The notes beneath the pieces were generated by a model. The model saw nothing but the letters and a program-made list of their open reading frames with translations, searched no databases and had not been told where the DNA came from. The position numbers were made by a program, and so were the translations under genes. DNA of 64,000 bases from Paralvinella palmiformis (taxonomy: Eukaryota > Annelida > Polychaeta > Terebellida > Alvinellidae): the NCBI GenBank assembly GCA_025642065.1, contig JAODUP010000092.1, forward strand, positions 573,501-637,500, written 5' to 3'. Of this stretch, positions 26,097 through 35,900 are shown piece by piece. Position 1 is the first letter of the stretch; every line of letters starts with the position of its first letter.

Positions 26097-28674
26097 TAAA
26101 TATTACTTGATATAATCATATGTTTAAACATGTCATAGTATTTTTCTCTATATTTAGGTCATCAATCAGATGTTCCAGAATGTTATGAGTGAAGACAAAG
26201 TTCTGGAGATGGTTTCCAAAGCTCAGGAGTTTGAGCAGATCAAGGTAATGTCAACATCTCTCATCACATGTTTTATGTCAGATTGTTAGTGAATTTTGTC
26301 ATTGAAGAATCTGTTGAATGAGACTCGTATAGGTTCAGTTAAAGGAGTCATGATATTAATTGCCGAAATGGGAGTTATTTTTCTTGGCTGGCTACCTCAA
26401 ATAATGGAGATGCACATGGTCTGAAATTTACTGCTTCGTCAAAGGACTAACTCTAAATCAATTTAGAAATTATAATATATTGCATATTCAATGGAGATTA
26501 CCTAGCCAGTTATCTAGCTAGAGAAAAACCTCCTATTATAATGCCAAGGCTGCAATACAAACCTCCGATGTCCCGCATATCATGACAGTGTGCAAGGAGT
26601 CGAATAGAGTGTGATAAAGCCATGGTTTTTAAATGGTAAGAACACAGATTACAAAAATTGTGTGATCTAGTCCAGATTCAGAGTTCCCGTTATATGGGTC
26701 GAGTCTTGGTTACAGAATCTGTGAGGGAGCTTATGTGTTAAAAACTAAATAAAAAGCAGCTAAGTTTCTTGTATGAAGCTTTGAAGCTCATTTCTTTCTA
26801 TACAAGCATGCACAAATGTTTTGTTCTTCAGGTTGTGCATCCATACTTGTATCAAGATTTGTTTGCTTCATATATAAATGCCTGTATTTACTGCATGTCT
26901 GAAATGAGTGAATTTAAACACCGCAGAGTAACATGAGAGTATGTGCTGTACAAACCTACAATGTCACTTGCTAGAATTGCAAAGCATATTTCCAGTTTGC
27001 TGGTGTATCCACAAGTAGCCATGTACTCATATTTTCATTCTGTCTAAAAAAATATTTATCCAGGGTGTTTATAAAATAGTTAACTGCGTGAAAAACTCAA
27101 ATTTAGATTAATGTTGATATAAAATATATGGGAGACATATTTGTTTGTTTTTAACAACTTTGATGTTAACCTCCATGATGTTACAGTATCAAATGTTTTA
27201 GATAGCTGAATGTTTATGTTGCTTTTGTTGTTGTTTAGGTTCGTCAAGAAGAACTAGAAGAACTTGATGACCAGCTACACGACTCTGTTCTTCCCGTAGC
27301 TGGTGGAACTGAGAACAGTTATGGCAAAGTTAACATCCTGCTACAGGCATATGTCTCCAGGCAACATCTGAATGCCTTCTCTTTGATCTCAGATCAGGCT
27401 TACGTTGCTCAGGTGTGTTACTGGTTGTGTGGCATAATTAATGTGGCATACATTTCATGATCAAGTGAGATTTAAAAAAATCTGAATTCAGCATATCATT
27501 ATATACTATTCGTGTTTAAAATTTCACCAGAATGCAACACGTATCATGAGAGCCCTGTTTGAGATGGCATTGCGTAAGGGATGGCCCCTGATGGCTGGGC
27601 GACTGCTGGAACTAAGCAAGGTGCTGGAGAAACGAATGTGGGAATTCGAGCATCCTCTGAAACAGTTCGCAAATCTTCCGGTAGAAGTACTAGATAAGTT
27701 AGAAAAGAAAAGGATTAGTGTTGACCAACTGAAGGAGATGGATTCAAAGGAAATTGGTAAGCTGTAGTCTTCCATTCATTCTCTTATCAAGATTTGTTGA
27801 TTCTAGCTTTGACGATAAAATACGAGATTATTCTCAAAAGTGTTGTGATAAAGCTTTCATGGTGATTCTGTGCTGTGTACTGTTATTTTATTTACCTCTC
27901 ATAATATATTTTATTAGCACAACAATAAGGTTTTATTTGTTCAGTGTCATACAGTCTTAAATCATAATCTTACTCACACACCAGGGTTGGCTTTCTCCCC
28001 GGCAGAAAGGTATTTCTCCCCTGCCATGGGGAGAAACATACCTTTCTGCTGGGCAGAAATGGCAGAAACTGGGGAGACACTTCCAGATGTGTTTATTTTA
28101 AGGTGCAAAGTACATTTGTACAGGGATACAATTAAATTATTAATGTTTTCATCTGTTTAATAACGTTTAAGAAAAACAACAAAGTGCTTCCAGACAGAAT
28201 CTCGTGGTCTGCTTCCCTTGAATATGTTGAATGTTATGTGGTAAAGTGCAAAACAAAAATACAAATGTGCAAGATAAAGCATTTTGTCCAGCCACAATAT
28301 TCAACATTTACAAAGTATAAATTTGTATGTCATATGTGCACCTCAAGAGACTATATGTAAATGATGAGATTATTTGGGGGTTTATTGTTTGGGGAGATTC
28401 CCCAGGCTGTCGCTTATTCGGCACAGCCTCTATGTTGGAGTGGTTGAGAAACCTCCTCCCCCACCACTCACAGGGGAGCAGTACGGAAAGATGGAGCCGA
28501 AATACCCTTTTTTAACGTCCCCTTTTATTTTAAATAATTAAGTGGAGACGGCAGCGCCATTTAACGTGGTCAGCCACCCACGATGTTGTGAGCCGAGAAA
28601 TTAATCTCTGGAAAAGTTTCGACCTCCTACAGGGTTCAAACCTGTGACCGTTGGCACCAAGCTTGCCAACCCTG

Positions 28675-28741
<67 letters not shown>

Positions 28742-30139
28742 TGACTTTTCTTGTTATTTAGTTAGATGAAGCTTAGTGAAGATGACTTGAAAGATTCAGA
28801 TTCATTAGAAAAATAACTTTTTATTGTCACAATAAAATGGGGTGTTTAGATCTTAATTGGTTAAAAAACACAAGCCATTAAAAATATTAAAGATGTGTTT
28901 TGATAATAAATTACAAGAAATTCTTGTAAAATTCTTGGTTATAAAATAAGAATTCTAATTTGGTTTGCAATGTCAAGAATTAAGAGGCATAGTAAAGTTT
29001 TCCTCATCCAAATTTATCTCATCCTCACTCCTCATCCAAACTTATGCTATTATTCCTGTTTATGGTCTCAGATTTGACATAGCTTCTTTATATATTTCTA
29101 AAAACAGGTCTTCTCATACGACACGTAAAAATGGGTCCAAAGGTGAAACAGTGTGCCATGCAGATTCCATGTCTAGAGTTGGAAGCAATAATTCAGCCAA
29201 TCACACGTACAGTTCTTCGTGTACGCATCACGATCACACCAAATTTCAACTGGAATGACCGGATCCATGGAACTAATGCTGAACCATTCTGGATTTGGGT
29301 TGAGGATCCAGAGAATAATCACATTTATCATTCAGAGTACTTCATGCTCCATAAAAAACACGTATGTTGAATGTTGTAGAAGTCAAATTTTGCGGTAAGA
29401 TGCTACATGAATCACATTGCGATCCCTGATTGTAAACTCTCTCTCTCTCTTTCTCTGTGTATGTGTGTGTGTGTGTGCACACATGTGTAATAAAGATATA
29501 CTCTTAGTAAATAATTAAATGCACACACACACACACACACACTCTACTGGATTCTTTGTGAAGGATACATTTATTGATTAATACCATATTGAGTATTTCC
29601 TTTTTTTACTTTATTTTGTTTCTTTACCAATTCAGATGTTTTCTAAGGAACCACAAACGTTGGTGTTCACAATTCCTATTTTTGAGCCTCTGCCAACACA
29701 GTATTACATCAGAGCAATATCAGACAGATGGCTTGGCTCGCAGAGTTACTATCCAATATCGTTTCAACACCTCATACTACCAGAGAGGCATCCACCGCAT
29801 ACAGGTAAATGGCATCCGTCTGGATAGAGACAACTGGTGACCTACGTCCAGTCAACTCTCAACCAGAACTGGATTTTTAGGGAGACGTTATTATAAGTCA
29901 ACTAATGGTGAATTAATGATGATGATTGATGTTATATGGCCACTTTTATGCACATGGTCAGATAAATGGGCTGAGCGACCTCCAAAGGTAATGAAGCGAA
30001 GTCAAAGATGAAACACCATTCAGATATGCCCACACTGAGATTTGAACTCAGGTGGTAGTGATCTGTGGTCCAGTGCCCTACTAACTAGACCACGGAAACG
30101 CCCCCAAATTAACCAAATACGATAATATTATTGTATAAT

Positions 30140-30196
<57 letters not shown>

Positions 30197-30822
30197 ATAT
30201 CTTATTTAATAAATAAACATTGTATTTCCTTTAGAACTGTTGGACTTACAGCCATTACCAATTACTGCTCTGAAGGATTATCAGCTCGAGGCTCTCTACA
30301 ACTTCACACATTTCAACCCAATCCAGACTCAGATCTTTCACACGTTGTATCACACAGACAGTAACGTGCTGCTTGGGGCTCCTACTGGTTCAGGAAAGAC
30401 CATAGCTGCCGAGATTGCCATCTTCCGAGTGTTCAAACAATATCCAAAGTCAAAGGTCAGATCATGATGCTTAAGTTGAATTATCATTATAATAAAGCAG
30501 AATTGTTCACAATAGTAACCATAATAATATTTGGTTTCAGTTTTTAAATATTAATAAATAGTTCTGGGATAGCATCATGTTGATAATATCCTCTTGACTG
30601 TATCACTCCACCAATATACACTTAACAATATCCCCCATCAAATAATATCTTCTCCTGATAGTATTCCCCCATTGTTATAATATTACATGAGTTAAATTGA
30701 TTTTTGTTAATAAACCTCATGCTGGTAATACCTGGGACCCATAGCTGAGGGGTGGCTCTGTGACTTATGGCTGAGGGGTGAAATACATCCCCAAAACACT
30801 AATATGTGTATGTGTGTGTGTG

Positions 30823-30872
<50 letters not shown>

Positions 30873-31763
30873 ATGCAGAAAAAAACATTGTAGAATTATA
30901 ACAAATATCAGTCATTCTCCAAATGGTTACCAAAAGCTATACATTACACATTTTATTTCTCCCAACAAAGATTGTTGGAAAAATATGTATGATGCTGGTT
31001 TGTATGTGAAGTAGAATGCGTTAGCTAATAATGCAGTTTTCTATGAACATGAACTGTGGCAGCACCAGTCCAGTGTAAAACCAGTATATAGGTTAATGAT
31101 AATCATCATATTGTTAAGGGGATTTTATCCTCGGTGATATTGTCTCCTTCCCATAACGGTGATATCTTACTGAATGAAAAACATTTTGAGTGACTGTAGT
31201 ATTGTTGATGTACTGATGTAATGATGATATTTCAGACTGTGTACATAGCTCCATTAAAGGCTCTAGTCAGGGAAAGGATGTCAGATTGGAAGATCCGCAT
31301 TGAGCAGAAACTTGGAAAGAAGTGGGTATTTTGTTGTTACAGATCCTGATGATTAGGGGATCATATACAGAATTATGTGATTTATTAATGTGGAAATTTA
31401 TGTTTTTGGTTATATATAATATTCATAATATGTACACTGGCCTAATTTGTCTAACTTAGATTAACTGAGATATATCTGGGAATTAAATAGAGACCAACGT
31501 AAGTCGATGACATTCTACTTGATGTGAGATTTATGAAGTATGAAGAACATCTGCCATCTATGTGTGTAGTACACAATGGATACAAGTTGTTTATATTTTG
31601 TTTAGACATGGATAAGAATTGTTATTTGGTTGTAGACCATAGGTTATTGATCGTGTTAGAGTTATTTGTATATAACAAGATACATCATAGGTTATCTTAA
31701 ATTATAGAATGCACAAGGTATGTTGATATCTTACAAGGAACACAAGAGAAGTTTATATATATG

Positions 31764-31821
<58 letters not shown>

Positions 31822-32885
31822 CTGGTGAATACGTATATTTGACAGAGAATACAAATATTTATTTGTTACAGATTGCTCACACATATTTTGCATGCTACAC
31901 TTCGTACAACAAGTGTTTCTGTTTTATGTTAGCATGGAAACAATGACTGTTTCTCTCTGTTACAGAGTCGTCGAGCTTACTGGAGATGTTGCTCCAGATA
32001 TGAAGGCTATAACGCATGCAGATTTAATAGTAACAACTCCAGAAAAGTGGGATGGAATCAGTCGTAGTTGGCAGACACGAGGTTACGTAAAGGCGGTCCA
32101 GCTGCTTATCATTGATGAAATCCATCTACTCGGTATGTAGATAACAGGCTCATCTTCTATAGTTGATAGATACTTAAATACAATGTAGAGAAAGGTAGAT
32201 GTTAACTATTTCACTCTTTCTTACCTGAATATTTTATGTATTTGTTTGAATATTTTATATACTTTTTTGAATATTTTATATATCTCGTTTAATATTTTAT
32301 ATACTTTTTTGAATATTTATGTATTTCTTTTAATATTTTATATACTTTTTGAATATTTTATGTATTTTTTTGAATATTTTATATACTTTTTTGAATATTT
32401 TATGTATTTTTTTGAATATTTTATGTATTTTTTTGAATATTTTAATGTATTTTTGCTGAAGCTTTTCACCTAAACATTACATGATAATAGTTGTTAATAT
32501 CAGGCTGAAAGATTAAAGTTGAGTGGGTAATGTTTGGGCCAACATCAGATTTGTTAAGCCAGTAGAATAAGTCACTCTTTTTCATAATTTCATATCGATT
32601 GTTTCTCCACTTCAGGTAATGATCGTGGACCTGTTTTGGAAGTTATTGTTTCCAGGAGTAATTTCATTGCATCTCACACAGAGTGTCCAGTTCGTGTGAT
32701 TGGCTTGTCCACAGCCTTGGCTAATGCTCGTGACTTGGCGAACTGGTTAGGAATTAAAGAGGTAACTAGTTTAGCACAGTTATACATACACCAGTGCAAC
32801 AGTATTCCTACCAGATGCCACTTATTGTAAACATGATACTTGTGTATTAAAATGTTTTAAACACACATGCACGCACACATGCATG

Positions 32886-32942
<57 letters not shown>

Positions 32943-35900
32943 CTACTACCATTATGTTGCCTAATCAATCTTTTAAATGACTGCTGGCCTGCTATAACAA
33001 CCATTTTGCTAATCGTTCCTAAATTTGTATCAAGCTGTTCTTTGATGCATGCTAGATTTTCTTGTACATGTACTACGTGAACAAACAGAGTTTTAAAAAT
33101 ACAGGACAGTACTTGCACAATAACTTCAGTGTAGCTATGGCATGCCTTTTTTCTGTGAAAGCTAAAATATAAGTTTTTGTTTTATTACTAAGATTGTCTG
33201 TGAGAGCCAGTGTTGTTCTCTGACAGGCTACTCCCCAGTACACCGATGCTTAATTTTGCCACCTCATAGTTTGGTGAAATGAATATTTTTGTTCTAGATT
33301 ACTATGTGAAGGCAATGACATGTAGCTGGTACAGTCAGCTTCGTGGGCAATCTGCCTTCAGTGATACGTCTATGGAGTGGCCAGTGCCATGCATAAATAA
33401 ACCACTCATTTACTTACAATCTCACATTCTATGTTTTTGTTACTGGGAGGAGATTTTAGGTTAATAGCAAGAATGTCATCAGTGCCAAAACTGCTCAGAA
33501 ATGGTTTAAACGATTCAGTTATGGACCAGCCATTGTAATAGGCAGACACATTTTCGACGATGATAACTGGCTGGTGGACTGAGAATCAGACGTTTTTGTG
33601 CATCAGAATGTGGAAAAACTAAATTAATCTTGTAGGGCCTTTGTTAAGTGGATACCATATGGAATAATGCAGCTGAGTTATCAACATCTGTACGTCTGTG
33701 AACACGTGTACTTCGCTTCTGACTCACTGTGAACAGGAGTCATTCGTTGACTGAACTGCGACAGACAGACAGGGAGTGAGTGAGTGAGCAGCTTGTTTGT
33801 TTAGTCTAGACACTGATCACAATGGGACATATGGCTGAGTGGTCGCCCCCTCAAGAAAGATCTGACACAAATATAGGTACCTTGGGTCAATTCAGATGCA
33901 GACCTCGAGTGCACCCCTGACAGACAGTAAAAACGCATGACCTATGATGATGTGACATAGAAATAACAAACAACAGATATAGGATAAACAACCGAAGACG
34001 ATGTTTAGGGAAAAACAGCTTAAAAGGAACATCAGCGACGAATTGAAAGTTGTTTTTTTTGTTCAACCATGCATATACTAGATCCCGTACTGGATGGGTA
34101 ACGTTTAAATAAATTAATGACTTCAGTTGGATGCCAGTACCTCACCCAGATGAAATGCTCCAGATATTGTTTCAAATTAATTTCTGTTTTTTTCTTAAGA
34201 CCACATTTGAGTGTGTAGCAGCTCTTTCTACTAGGGAAGAGAAGGTTAAAAACATTTTGGTGAAATATTTAGCTTTGAAGTCAGTCATATGACATATCAG
34301 CAAAAATTATATCTTTTATTAAAATTGTAAGGTTTTCCATTTATCCTGATCATATAATTTGTCCTTTAGTTTTAATAATTTTGGTTGTCGTGGATATTAA
34401 TATTATTATTGTCCATTGCTGAAGCGTGTGTGTGTGCGTGTGTGTTAAATTCTGCAACTTCTAGCTGAGTAATACATTTACCGTCTGTCAAACATGTCTT
34501 ATTTCCAATGCGCCATGTTTCATTTTACAGCTCGGACTGTTTAATTTCCGTCCATCTGTACGTCCAGTACCACTTGAAGTCCATATTGCTGGCTTTCCCG
34601 GAAAACACTACTGTCCTAGGATGGCTACAATGAACAAGCCAACATATCAAGGTTATATCAGTTGAAAGGTGTATAAGTCTGTTTTAGGGAAGAAATAGAT
34701 ACATCAAGATGTATACATGATGATGAAAATATCTTACAAATTTGAAAATTTCTGTAATTAGTGTAGTCTTTTGAAAGATGTGCCTTTGTTTATTTCTCTG
34801 TGAATTAAACTATTTTGTCCTTCATTAATCCCTTCCATGCTTATCCCTCCTAAATTTCCTAAGTTTACGCTGCGTCTGGTAATTTTTTGATGAAAGTTGC
34901 ATTGTACCTGGACTATGAGTTTGCCCAACCCCCGTACTAAGTGCGCCACTGAGCTCGATTCATTTCGAGGATATTGGCGCAATAGAAGTTTGTAATTATT
35001 ATTATTATTATTATTTTTAATTACAGTAAATCCATCTAGCAGTCATATATTGACAACATTTTCTGCTAGTATTTCAGCCATATTAAGTAGAGTTAAACAA
35101 ACTCCTGTATAATGCAGTGCATTGAACCAAAAGCTGTCCTTAGCATAGACACCTTACTGTTCATCATCTCTTTTTGAGCCAATATAAATACGATTTTACC
35201 GGTTGTTGTTTTGTTATCAGTCCATCTTTTCCTGATTTACAGCTATCAGAACTCATTCACCCGCCAAACCTGTGTTGGTGTTCGTGTCAAGCAGAAGACA
35301 AACTAGGCTCACAGCATTGGATCTTATAGCCTACGTGGCAACTGAAGATAATCCAAAACAATGGCTGCACATGCCGGAAACAGAGGTATTTTATGATGTT
35401 ATGATAGTCAACATGACAGTACGTCTTGTTTAAGATATTCTTTATACTCAGACATTTCTGGATTTAGAAAATTATCGGCGTAGGCTTTTGTCCGTATTGT
35501 CAGAAGAATTAAACAGACGAAACTAAAAATATTAAATTATTGTTTGTGTATTTAATTATTTCCGGGACAGAAAACTCGTTAAAGTAGTTTGCGGGATTAT
35601 CTTAGTTATGTGATATTTTTAATGTAACTGTGTAAAGTGAATAAACATAATCAGTGAGTTATCTACTTCATTGTGGTTTATATTTAAATATAACAGAAAA
35701 TCTGTGGAACATGGTTGTTGTTTAAATATAACAGAGAATCTGTGGAACATGGTTGCTTTTTAAATATAATAGAGAATCTGTGGAACATGGTTGCTGTTTA
35801 AATATAACAGAGAATCTATGGAACATGGTTGTTTAAATATTACAGAGAATCTATGAAACATAGTTGCTATTTAAATATAACATAGAGTCTATGGAACAAC

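Larger units (their letters stand above)
24967..26835 (+). repeat. Tandem duplication, two about 0.93 kb units, each carrying ASCC3 exon 18
   Basis: Unit 1 is 24967-25890 and unit 2 is 25891-26835; each starts GTTGG and contains CGGATTAAAGAGTAATTTAT, an (AT)n array, the exon, a family D SINE and GCATGCACAAATGTTTTGTT. Identity is very high; the visible differences are AT-array length and scattered single bases (for example CGGAACGCGA versus CGGAATGCGA). The sequence just after unit 2 (GTTGTGCATCC) is single-copy. Confidence 0.93.

Noticed and set aside
32246..32473. 75-codon Phe/Tyr-rich frame
   Set aside because: Encoded by an AT-rich minisatellite in an ASCC3 intron.
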